Shown here: one piece after another, positions 8,570 to 16,051 of the stretch
How the letters are laid out: every line of letters starts with the position of its first letter
Position numbering within the stretch: position 1 is the stretch's first letter
From: Amycolatopsis sp. 2-15
GTDB taxonomy: Bacteria; Actinomycetota; Actinomycetes; Mycobacteriales; Pseudonocardiaceae
Direction of reading: 5' to 3'
DNA: 64,000 nt
NCBI RefSeq assembly: GCF_030285625.1
Contig: NZ_CP127294.1
Coordinates: 8,216,001 to 8,280,000 of the forward strand
The notes under the pieces: model-generated
Seen by the model: the letters and a program-made list of their open reading frames with translations, nothing else
Databases searched by the model: none
What the model was told of the DNA's origin: nothing
Made by a program: the position numbers and the translations under genes

Positions 8570-9460
8570 TCAGGCGACCTGGTTGCGCAGCACGCCGAGA
8601 CCGGTGATGGCCACCTCGACGACGTCGCCGCTCGCCAGGAACTTCGGCGGGTCGAAGCCGATGCCGACGCCCGCGGGCGTGCCGGTGGCGATCACGTCGC
8701 CGGGCAGCAGCGTGAGGCCGGCCGAGAGGGTGGCGATCAGCTCGGGGATGTCGAAGATGAGGTCCTTGACCAGGGCGTGCTGGCGGCGTTCGCCGTTGAC
8801 GGCGGTTTCGAGCTCCAGCGCGGTGACGTCGGGGATCTCGTCGGCGGTCACCGCGTACGGGCCCATCGGGCAATGTGTGTCGAGCGATTTGCCGAGCAGC
8901 CACTGGCGGTGGTCGCGCTGCAGGTCGCGGGCGGTGACGTCGTCGAGGATCGTGTAGCCCCAGACGTGCGCCGCCGCGGCCTCCCGGGTGATGCCGCGGC
9001 CACCGCGGCCGATGATCACGGCGAGCTCGCCCTCGTAGTCGAGCTCGGAGGTGAGGCCGGCATGCGGGTCGATGTCGTCGCCGGGGCCGATCACGGCCGT
9101 GGTGGCCTTGGAGAACAGGATCGGCCGGTCCGGCAGGTCTTCCGAGCGGTCCGGGCTGTCGTAGCCGCTGCGGCCGAACTCCGCGGCGTGCTCGCGGTAG
9201 TTCTTGCCGACGCAGAAGATGTTGCGCCGCGGCGCGGGGAACGGCGCGCGGAGCCGCACGTCGGCGAGGGGTACCGGCGTGCGGTCCGCGGCCTGGTCGG
9301 TGAGGATGGCCCCGACCTCGCCCCAGCGTTCGACGGCGCCGAGGAGCGTTCCGCCCGGCACGAGATCGGTGACGTCCTGGACCGCGCTGTCGCCGGTCAC
9401 GACCCCGACGCGGTCGGCGTTCCCGGTGGAGTTCCCGGTGGAGAAGGTCACCAGCTTCAT
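8570..9460 (-). CDS. Fumarylacetoacetate hydrolase family protein
   Basis: The 296-aa protein starts at the ATG at 9460 (MKLVTFS); a longer reading from 9556 would cross the operator array. It has the FAH fold signatures GKNYREHAAEFG, DYEGELAVIIG, DVTARDLQ and KSLDTHCPMGP, with the metal-binding acidic residues in the EGE region. Members hydrolyse or decarboxylate 2-oxo-acid enols such as fumarylpyruvate, acylpyruvates or 5-oxopent-3-ene-1,2,5-tricarboxylate. It is first in a three-gene catabolic operon, and the divergent FadR-type regulator probably controls it. Confidence 0.92.
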   Translation of the reverse strand: MKLVTFSTGNSTGNADRVGVVTGDSAVQDVTDLVPGGTLLGAVERWGEVGAILTDQAADRTPVPLADVRLRAPFPAPRRNIFCVGKNYREHAAEFGRSGYDSPDRSEDLPDRPILFSKATTAVIGPGDDIDPHAGLTSELDYEGELAVIIGRGGRGITREAAAAHVWGYTILDDVTARDLQRDHRQWLLGKSLDTHCPMGPYAVTADEIPDVTALELETAVNGERRQHALVKDLIFDIPELIATLSAGLTLLPGDVIATGTPAGVGIGFDPPKFLASGDVVEVAITGLGVLRNQVA

Positions 9461-9462
9461 GT

Positions 9463-9585
9463 GAGACCAATCTGAACCAATATGAACCAATACGGACGTG
9501 ATCGACCGTACGCGTCTCGATACCCGTTGTCGATATGCAGGATTTATTCTGGTCACGGCTACGCTGATTGGTCTCGATTGGTCTC
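9463..9585. promoter_or_regulatory. Five-copy operator array between FAH operon and FadR-type regulator
   Basis: Three copies of an ACCAAT element in one orientation (GAGACCAAT at 9463-9471, GAACCAAT at 9474-9481, TGAACCAAT at 9483-9491) lie at about 10-bp spacing beside the FAH gene. Two inverted copies (ATTGGTCTC at 9567-9575 and 9577-9585, exactly 10 bp apart) lie beside the regulator gene. GntR/FadR dimers bind palindromes of the TTGGTC/GACCAA type, so the array fits co-operative control and autoregulation by the divergent regulator. Confidence 0.65.
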
Positions 9586-9608
9586 AAGTCGTCCGGTAGA
9601 GTACGCCC

Positions 9609-10271
9609 ATGACCACGGTGGAACACGCCCTGCGCGCGCTGCTCGACGAAGGCGCGGCCGACGGCAGCCTCGGCCCGGGCGCCAAGCTGCCCACCGAGCG
9701 CGACCTCGTGCAGCGGCTTTCCGCGCCCCGCAGTGCCGTGCGGCGCGCGCTGGATTCGCTGGAGCGCGACGGGCTCGTGATCCGACACGTCGGGCGGGGC
9801 ACGTTCCTCACCGACGTCGCGGCACAGCACGTCGAGCCCGCTCCCGCGGACACGAGCCCGGCCGAGATCATGCAGGTGCGCCAGCTGCTGGAACCGCAGG
9901 TCGCGACGCTGGCCGCGCGGGTGGCGACGCAGGCGGACCTCGACCGGATCGGGGCCGCGCTCGGCGCGGGCGCGGCGGCCGGGGACTTCGAAGGCTTCGA
10001 ACGCGCGGACGCCGGGCTGCATCGCGCGATCGCCGTCGCGGCCCACAACGGGTTGCTGATGAACATGTTCGACGTGATGAACACCGCGCGCTCACTGCCG
10101 GTGTGGGGCAGCCTCAAACGGCGCACGTCCACGCCGGAGCTGCGGTCGTGTTACCACGACGAACATACGTCGATCGTCGAAGCCCTGTGCGACCGGGACC
10201 CGGTGAGCGCCGGCGAACACATGCGGCGCCATCTCCACCACGTGGCCGACACCCTGCTGGGGCGCGACTGA
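9609..10271 (+). CDS. FadR-subfamily GntR transcriptional regulator
   Basis: The 220-aa protein has an N-terminal GntR winged HTH (about residues 1-70, with GAKLPTERDLVQRLSAPRS and LVIRHVGRGTFL) and a helical FCD ligand domain (about 85-215). The metal/ligand residues of FCD domains are suggested by the Asp and His in ERADAGLHRAIA and the late His residues. It is divergent from the FAH operon across the ACCAAT array and most likely represses it until a carboxylic-acid ligand binds. Confidence 0.93.
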   Translation: MTTVEHALRALLDEGAADGSLGPGAKLPTERDLVQRLSAPRSAVRRALDSLERDGLVIRHVGRGTFLTDVAAQHVEPAPADTSPAEIMQVRQLLEPQVATLAARVATQADLDRIGAALGAGAAAGDFEGFERADAGLHRAIAVAAHNGLLMNMFDVMNTARSLPVWGSLKRRTSTPELRSCYHDEHTSIVEALCDRDPVSAGEHMRRHLHHVADTLLGRD

Positions 10272-10282
10272 GTTCTCACCTG

Positions 10283-10303
10283 ACTTGAGTTCTCACGTGT
10301 GAG
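10283..10303 (+). promoter_or_regulatory. Palindromes upstream of catalase
   Basis: CTCAC-GT-GTGAG (10292-10303) is a perfect palindrome. Just before it is TGACTTGAGT, containing ACTTGAGT (10283-10290), the same 8-mer that recurs in the 32-44 kb island. A GAGTTCTCAC element is repeated in the same stretch (around 10270 and 10287). These are probable regulatory sites for the catalase gene; the binding proteins are unknown. Confidence 0.35.
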
Positions 10304-10360
10304 TCGTTGTGCGTCGGGTACCCGCCTCGTGTTCGAATCCCACCACGAGGAGATGGCGAA

Positions 10361-11878
10361 ATGACGCAGACGGAACGGACGACCACCGACGCCGGCATTC
10401 CGGTGGAAAGCGACGAACATTCGCTCACCGTGGGCCCGGGCGGACCGATCCTGCTGCAGGACCACTACCTCATCGAGCAGATGGCGCAGTTCAACCGCGA
10501 ACGCGTGCCCGAGCGCCAGCCGCACGCCAAGGGCAGCGGCGCGTTCGGCCGGTTCGAGGTGACGGCCGACGTCAGCCCGTACACGAAGGCCGCGGTGTTC
10601 CAGCCGGGCACGAAAACGGAGATGGTGGCGCGGTTCTCGACGGTCGCCGGCGAGCGCGGCAGCCCCGACACGTGGCGCGATCCGCGCGGGTTCGCGCTGA
10701 AGTTCTACACGAGCGAAGGCGTGTACGACATGGTCGGCAACAACACGCCGGTGTTCTTCGTGAAGGACCCGTTGAAGTTCCAGCACTTCATCCGTTCGCA
10801 GAAACGCCGGGCGGACAACAACCTGCGCGACCACGACATGCAGTGGGACTTCTGGACGCTGTCCCCCGAGTCGGCGCATCAGGTGACGTGGCTGATGGGC
10901 GACCGCGGTGTTCCGCGCACGTGGCGGCACATGAACGGTTACAGTTCACACACGTATCTGTGGGTGAACGCACAAGGCGAACGGTTCTGGGTGAAGTACC
11001 ACTTCAAAACCGACCAGGGCCTGGAGTTCTTCACACAGGACGAGGCCGATCAGATGGCCTCGGCGGACACCGACTACCACACGCGCGACCTGTTCGAGGC
11101 CATCGCGCGCGGCGACCACCCGAGCTGGACGCTCTACGTGCAGGTGATGCCGTTCGACGACGCCGCGGACTACCGGTTCAACCCGTTCGACCTCACCAAG
11201 GTGTGGCCGCACGGCGACTACCCGCTGATCGAGGTCGGCCGCATGACGCTCGACCACAACCCCACCGACCACCACGCCGAGATCGAACAGGCGGCGTTCG
11301 AGCCCAACAACCTCGTGCCCGGCATCGGGCCGAGCCCGGACCGGATGCTGCTGGGCCGGCTGTTCGCCTACGCCGACGCGCACCGCTACCGCATCGGGCC
11401 GAACTACAAGCAGCTGCCGGTGAACGCGTCGAAGTCGCCGGTGCATAGCTACAGCAAGGACGGCGCGATGCGCTACACCAAGGTGTCCGACCCGGTGTAC
11501 GCGCCGAACTCGAAGGGCGGCCCGAGCGCCGACGTCGAGCGCTACGGCACCCCGGCCGGCTGGTACGCCGACGGCGAGATCACGCGCGCGGCCTACGTCG
11601 ACCACTCCGAGGACGACGACTGGGGCCAGGCGGGCACGATGGTGCGCGAGGTCCTCGACGACGCGGCGCGGGAACGTCTGGTTTCCAACATCGTCGGTCA
11701 CTTGCTGAACGGGGTGAGTGAGCCGGTGCTGCAGCGGGCGTTCGAATATTGGCACAACGTGGACAAGGACCTCGGTGACCGCATCGAGTCCGGCGTACGC
11801 GCGAAGGCCGACGAGAAGGACCCGAAGGCGGCGGAGCAGGGCAACCCGGCACGCACCGATATGCAGCGGAAGGCGTGA
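10361..11878 (+). CDS. katA: Monofunctional heme catalase
   Basis: The 505-aa protein is a small-subunit (clade 3 type) catalase that disproportionates hydrogen peroxide in the cytosol. The start is the ATG at 10361 (MTQTERT) behind GAGGAG. The distal His lies in [13 protein letters not shown], the Asn in [14 protein letters not shown], and the heme-ligating Tyr in [17 protein letters not shown]. It is downstream of the FadR-type gene but has its own palindromic upstream region and a terminator, so it is likely monocistronic and stress-responsive. Confidence 0.95.
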   Translation: MTQTERTTTDAGIPVESDEHSLTVGPGGPILLQDHYLIEQMAQFNRERVPERQPHAKGSGAFGRFEVTADVSPYTKAAVFQPGTKTEMVARFSTVAGERGSPDTWRDPRGFALKFYTSEGVYDMVGNNTPVFFVKDPLKFQHFIRSQKRRADNNLRDHDMQWDFWTLSPESAHQVTWLMGDRGVPRTWRHMNGYSSHTYLWVNAQGERFWVKYHFKTDQGLEFFTQDEADQMASADTDYHTRDLFEAIARGDHPSWTLYVQVMPFDDAADYRFNPFDLTKVWPHGDYPLIEVGRMTLDHNPTDHHAEIEQAAFEPNNLVPGIGPSPDRMLLGRLFAYADAHRYRIGPNYKQLPVNASKSPVHSYSKDGAMRYTKVSDPVYAPNSKGGPSADVERYGTPAGWYADGEITRAAYVDHSEDDDWGQAGTMVREVLDDAARERLVSNIVGHLLNGVSEPVLQRAFEYWHNVDKDLGDRIESGVRAKADEKDPKAAEQGNPARTDMQRKA

Positions 11879-11908
11879 GTCCGTCCACTTCGGACTTTCG
11901 GCAGCCAC

Positions 11909-11945
11909 AGGGCCCGGCGGTAAATCGGACGGTGTCCGCCGGGCC
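11909..11945 (+). terminator. Hairpin terminator after catalase
   Basis: GGGCCCGGCGG (11909-11919) pairs perfectly with CCGCCGGGCCC (11935-11945) around a 15-nt loop, 30 bp after the catalase stop and 20 bp before the ABC-F start. Confidence 0.55.
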
Positions 11946-11965
11946 CGCCGGTAGAGTGCGCGTCC

Positions 11966-13585
11966 ATGGGTCACCTGGAGGTCGCGCACCTCGACTACTC
12001 ACTGCCCGACGGGCGGCCGCTGCTCGGTGATGTGTCGTTCCGGGTCTCCGACGGTGCCGTCGTCGCGCTGGTCGGCCCCAACGGCGCCGGGAAGACGACG
12101 CTGCTGCGCCTGCTCTCCGGTGAGCTGAAGCCACACGGCGGCACGGTGACGGTGTCCGGCGGGCTGGGCGTGATGGGTCAGTTCGTCGGCTCGGTCCGCG
12201 ACGAGCGCACCGTGCGCGACCTGCTCGTGTCGGTGTCGCCCGAGCGCATCCGCACGGCCGCGGCGGCGGTGGACGCGACCGAGGAACGGCTGCTGACCGT
12301 CGACGACGAGGCCGCGCAGATGAAGTACGCGCAGGCGCTGAGCGACTGGGCGGAGGTGCGCGGCTACGAGTCGGAGACGACCTGGGACGTGTGCACCACG
12401 GCGGCGCTCGGCGTGCCGTACGAGAAAGCGCAGTGGCGGCTGGTGCGCACGTTGAGCGGTGGCGAGCAGAAGCGGCTCGTGCTGGAGGCGCTGCTGCGCG
12501 GCCCGGACGAGGTGTTGCTGCTCGACGAGCCCGACAATTACCTCGACGTGCCCGGCAAACGCTGGCTCGAGGCGCGCTTGGCGGAGACGCGCAAGACGGT
12601 GCTGTTCGTCTCGCACGACCGCGAGCTGCTCGCGCGGGCGGCGAAGAAGATCGTGAGCGTGGAACCCGGCCCGGGCGGCAGCGACGCCTGGGTGCACGGC
12701 GGCGGGTTCGCCACCTACCACGCGGCGCGCGACGATCGCTTCGCCCGCTACGAAGAGCTGACGCGGCGTTGGGCCGAGAAGTACGCGCAGCTCAAGAAGC
12801 TCGTGCTCGACATGCAGCAGTACGCCGCCCGCAGCGACGAGATGGCGTCCCGCTACAAGGCCGCGAAGACCCGGCTGCGCAAGTTCGAGGAGGCCGGCCC
12901 GCCGCCGGAGCCGCCGCGCCGGCAGGACATCCGCATGCGGCTGCGCGGCGGACGCACCGGCCTGCGCGCCGTGACGTGCGAGAACCTGGAACTCACCGGC
13001 CTGATGAAACCGTTCTCGCTGGAGATCTTCTTCGGCGAACGCGTGGCCGTGCTCGGCTCCAACGGCTCCGGCAAGTCGCACTTCCTCCGCCTGCTCGCCG
13101 GCGGCGACGTCGCGCACACCGGCCTGTGGAAGACCGGCGCCCGCGTGGTGCCCGGCCACTTCGCCCAGACGCACGCCCACCCCGAGCTCACCGGCCGCAC
13201 CCTGGTCGACATCCTCTGGACCACCCATGCCAAGGACCGCGGCGGCGCCATGGCCGTGCTGCGGCGCTACGAGCTCGAACGCCAGGGTGACCAGCCCTTC
13301 GACCGCCTGTCGGGCGGCCAGCAGGCCCGCTTCCAGATCCTGCTCCTGGAACTCGGCGGCGCCACCGCCCTGCTCCTGGACGAGCCGACGGACAACCTGG
13401 ACCTCGAATCGGCCGAAGCCCTCCAGGCCGGCTTGGAAGTCTACGAAGGCACCGTCCTCGCGGTCACCCACGACCGCTGGTTCGCGCGCACTTTCGACCG
13501 CTACCTGGTGTTCGGCTCCGACGGCGTGGTGCGCGAAACCCCGGAACCGGTCTGGGACGAACGGCGGGTGGAACGGGCCCGCTGA
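11966..13585 (+). CDS. ABC-F family ATPase
   Basis: The 539-aa soluble protein has two ABC ATPase domains and no membrane segments. Domain 1 carries GPNGAGKTT, LSGGEQKR and LLLDEPDNYLD; domain 2 carries GSNGSGKS, LSGGQQAR and LLLDEPTDNLD. A charged linker (about residues 250-320, RWAEKYAQLKKLV onward) separates them. ABC-F proteins act on the ribosome, as translation factors or in protecting it from antibiotics. The sequence does not decide between housekeeping and resistance roles. It stands alone. Its 3' end is duplicated in the following intergenic region. Confidence 0.93.
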   Translation: MGHLEVAHLDYSLPDGRPLLGDVSFRVSDGAVVALVGPNGAGKTTLLRLLSGELKPHGGTVTVSGGLGVMGQFVGSVRDERTVRDLLVSVSPERIRTAAAAVDATEERLLTVDDEAAQMKYAQALSDWAEVRGYESETTWDVCTTAALGVPYEKAQWRLVRTLSGGEQKRLVLEALLRGPDEVLLLDEPDNYLDVPGKRWLEARLAETRKTVLFVSHDRELLARAAKKIVSVEPGPGGSDAWVHGGGFATYHAARDDRFARYEELTRRWAEKYAQLKKLVLDMQQYAARSDEMASRYKAAKTRLRKFEEAGPPPEPPRRQDIRMRLRGGRTGLRAVTCENLELTGLMKPFSLEIFFGERVAVLGSNGSGKSHFLRLLAGGDVAHTGLWKTGARVVPGHFAQTHAHPELTGRTLVDILWTTHAKDRGGAMAVLRRYELERQGDQPFDRLSGGQQARFQILLLELGGATALLLDEPTDNLDLESAEALQAGLEVYEGTVLAVTHDRWFARTFDRYLVFGSDGVVRETPEPVWDERRVERAR

Positions 13586-13950
13586 TCAGCGTGGCAGCGG
13601 CGCGGGTCCGGCGCCGAGGCCAAGCGGCCGACGCGGCAGCGACCCGTGGTGCGGTCCTGCCGAACCGCGGGGGCAAAGGCGATCGCCGGGCGGGGGCAGC
13701 GCCAGTTGCGCGAGGCACGAGACCGAACCAGGCGCGGCGCACCGGCAGCCAGCTCGCCGACCGGACGAACGGCGGGTGGAACGGGCCCGCTGATCAGCGT
13801 CGCAAAAGGCGACCGCCGGGCAGGGTAGACCGAGCTTCGCTGGTCGCGAGACCGAACCGAGGGCGCGGCACCGAGGCCCAGGCCCGCGGCTCCGGCCACA
13901 CCCGCGCTACGGCGAGTGCAACGGGCCCTGATCAGCGTGGCAGCGGCAGA
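13555..13950. repeat. Degenerate repeats in the gap between ABC-F and HATPase genes
   Basis: A 38-bp unit holding the ABC-F 3' end and a TGATCAGCGT boundary (13555-13592) is repeated exactly at 13763-13800, 208 bp later. A shorter related boundary (AACGGGCCCTGATCAGCGT) lies at about 13918-13937, where it overlaps the HATPase stop codon. Between them, GACCGAACC and GGCGCGGC-like stretches also recur in degenerate form. The 346-bp gap (13586-13931) holds no gene that I can support; it looks like tandem partial duplication of a gene junction. Confidence 0.6.
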
Positions 13951-14327
13951 GCCAGCTCAGCGCGCGTCACCGAGATCGAGCCCAGCGTGTGGGACCACCA
14001 GGTCGACGCGAGTTCCTCCAGGAGGAAGCGGCCTTCGACGCGGTCCGGGGACATCGCGGTGGTGTGGGGTTCGTCGGGTTCGTCGCGTTCGACGTCGATG
14101 CGCAGGCGGGGCGGGTGGGCGGCCAGGCCGAGGCGCAGGGCGCGGAAGGAGGCGCCGTCGCGGGTGGCGTCGGTGACGAGCTCGTCCATGAGCTGCACGG
14201 CGTCGCCGACCACAGGGGCGGGCACGTGGGCCAGCATGGCCCTCAGCGTGACCCGCGCGGCTTCCGCGGTGTCCGGGCCGTTGAACACGGCCGTGGCGGC
14301 GCCGGGCGGCCGTGAGTCCTCCGTCAT
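13932..14327 (-). CDS. Degenerate HATPase (anti-sigma/serine-kinase-like) protein
   Basis: The 131-aa protein starts at the ATG at 14327 behind GAGGGG. Its length and layout match the small RsbW-like HATPase_c proteins of actinomycetes: VTLRAMLAHVP, then DELVTDAT (residues 48-55) in place of the N-box ELVTNA, then an EGRFLLEELAS stretch where the G-box GxGLxLV would be. The Asn that coordinates Mg-ATP is replaced by Asp and the Gly-rich box is poor, so ATP binding may be weak or lost. It would act as a partner-switching protein if active. Confidence 0.65.
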   Translation of the reverse strand: MTEDSRPPGAATAVFNGPDTAEAARVTLRAMLAHVPAPVVGDAVQLMDELVTDATRDGASFRALRLGLAAHPPRLRIDVERDEPDEPHTTAMSPDRVEGRFLLEELASTWWSHTLGSISVTRAELALPLPR

Positions 14328-14449
14328 GGTGGTGCCCCTCCCCTGTCGGGCGATGATCGAGCGCAGTGCAGGTACCCAGAGCCTCCAGGGTTCAACCGTC
14401 CGAGTTAAGACGCGGCCATATGCTGGAACGGACGACCGGAGGTGAGCAG

Positions 14450-14707
14450 GTGCCCGACAAGCCACGAAGCACCTGGTCAGCCGCGGAAAAGGCCGCTTAC
14501 CGGGAGTTCGTGCGCACCCACCACCCCGACGCGGGCGGTGATGCGGAGGCGTTCCGGGAGGGGCTGGCGCGGTTCCACCAGGTGGACAAACCCGCCAGGC
14601 AGCCCGCGTCCAGGCAGGCCGAGTCCGTGAGCTTCGTCGTGCGCAGGCGCGGGCTGACGCGGGTGCTCGCCGCCCATCGCAGGCGTAGGCGGACCCGCGT
14701 GCGCTGA
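14450..14707 (+). CDS. Small J-domain-like protein
   Basis: The GTG at 14450 follows GGAGGTGAG and gives an 85-aa protein. It has the core of a minimal J domain: a helix in AEKAAYREFVRTH, the HPD tripeptide in HHPDAGGD, and a following helix in EAFREGLARFHQ. The tail is strongly basic (RRRGLTRVL, RRRRRTRVR). J domains stimulate Hsp70 ATPase; here helices I and IV are short or missing, so the function is uncertain. It is divergent from the HATPase gene. Small proteins of this kind are common in Pseudonocardiales, as I recall. Confidence 0.6.
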   Translation: MPDKPRSTWSAAEKAAYREFVRTHHPDAGGDAEAFREGLARFHQVDKPARQPASRQAESVSFVVRRRGLTRVLAAHRRRRRTRVR

Positions 14708-14881
14708 ACCGCACCGACGCCGGAGGCGCGGTCCCGCCGGCTGTATTACTCAACCGGCGAGACCTGGGGCTCGACAGCCGGGCCCTGCCGCCGATGCCAT
14801 GGGAACCGGATAGACGCCATTACCAGCCCGTAAACATCGGGTCCGCGAAAAGTCCACCACCGGCCACAGTGGACTCCCGCG

Positions 14882-16051
14882 TCACCGCAGCGGGCCGCGC
14901 GCCCGTTCGAAGGCGTCCGCCGCCCGCAGCAGCACGTTTTCCCGCCACGGCGCCGCGCTGAGCTGCACGCCCACCGGCATCCCGGACGCCGGATGCACTC
15001 CGCCCGGCACACTCAGCGACGGCCCGCCGTACGCCGACCACGCGTAGGTGAACCGGGCGATCTCCCGCGTCGACGCCGCGAGGTCCAGCCCCTCGCGCAG
15101 CGGCACGTCCACCGGGATCGTCGGGGTCAGGACCACGTCGACCTCGGTGAACACCGAGTCCACCCGCGTCCGGAACCCGGTGAGCCACGTCCGCGCCGCC
15201 GCCGTCCGCGCCGGAGGCACCTCGAGCCCGAGCAGGAGCCGCCGCCGGACGTCGGGATCGATGCGCTCCGGCGCGTCGCGCAGCCGGGCCGCGTGCACGG
15301 CCGCCGCCTCCGGGTACATCACGTCGAGCATCCGCCCCTGCGCCTCCGCGGCCGACGGCACCTCGACCGGCACCACCTGCGCGCCGAGCCCACGGAACAC
15401 CTCCACGGCCGCGAGCAGCACCGAAGCCACGCCGGGATCGACGCCGACGGCGAAGAACCCGCCCGCCACACCGATCCGCGGCAGGACACCCGACCCGAGC
15501 ACCGGCTCCTCCCCGGTGAGCGCCGCCAGCGCCGCCGCGGCCGTGCGGACGTCGCGCGCCATCGGCGTCACCGTGTCGAACGACGAGCTCACCGGCAGCA
15601 CGCCGCGGTTGGAAACCCGGCCGAGCGTCGGCCGCACGCCCACGACGCCGTTCACCGACGCGGGGATCCGGCCCGAACCGCCGGTGTCGGTGCCCAGCGA
15701 CACGTCCGACAGCCCCGCCGCGACGGCCACCGCCGAGCCGCTGCTGGATCCGCCGGCGATGCGCGCCGGGTCCCACGCGTTGAGGCAATCGCCGAACGCG
15801 GCGTTGCGGCCGGTCGCGCCCATGGCGAACTCCGCCAGGTTGGTCTTGCCCACCACCGCGTACCCGGCTTCGCGCAGCGACCGCACGACGTCGGCATCGG
15901 CCTCGGCCGGACCGGTGGCGAAGGACGCGGAACCGGCGGTCGTCGGCACACCCGCGACATCGATGTTGTCCTTCACCGTCGCGGTCGGGCCATCAGCCGG
16001 GCCTGGGAGCTCGGTGATGAGCGCCCGCAACCGCCGCGTCTCCACCGTCAT
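14882..16051 (-). CDS. Amidase (amidase signature family)
   Basis: The 389-aa protein has the amidase-signature Ser-cisSer-Lys machinery: the catalytic Lys in ATVKDNID and the Ser-rich GGSSSGSAVAVAAG followed by GTDTGGSGRIPAS. It is shorter than the common 450-500 residues but looks intact. It hydrolyses amides in the cytosol; the substrate is unknown. It is the last gene of an operon with hyuB and the hyuA fragment, with a 4-bp overlap to hyuB, so it may act on a product of that ATP-dependent hydrolase, such as a carbamoyl or amide intermediate. Confidence 0.92.
   Translation of the reverse strand: MTVETRRLRALITELPGPADGPTATVKDNIDVAGVPTTAGSASFATGPAEADADVVRSLREAGYAVVGKTNLAEFAMGATGRNAAFGDCLNAWDPARIAGGSSSGSAVAVAAGLSDVSLGTDTGGSGRIPASVNGVVGVRPTLGRVSNRGVLPVSSSFDTVTPMARDVRTAAAALAALTGEEPVLGSGVLPRIGVAGGFFAVGVDPGVASVLLAAVEVFRGLGAQVVPVEVPSAAEAQGRMLDVMYPEAAAVHAARLRDAPERIDPDVRRRLLLGLEVPPARTAAARTWLTGFRTRVDSVFTEVDVVLTPTIPVDVPLREGLDLAASTREIARFTYAWSAYGGPSLSVPGGVHPASGMPVGVQLSAAPWRENVLLRAADAFERARGPLR

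Noticed and set aside
9421..9445. Short tandem repeat GTTCCCGGTGGA
   Set aside because: It is within the FAH-family coding region and only gives a repeated Ser-Thr-Gly-Asn; no regulatory role is implied.
10327..10349. tRNA-like T-arm sequence GTTCGAATCCCAC before the catalase gene
   Set aside because: The surrounding bases do not give a T-stem, anticodon arm or acceptor stem, so it is not a tRNA gene.
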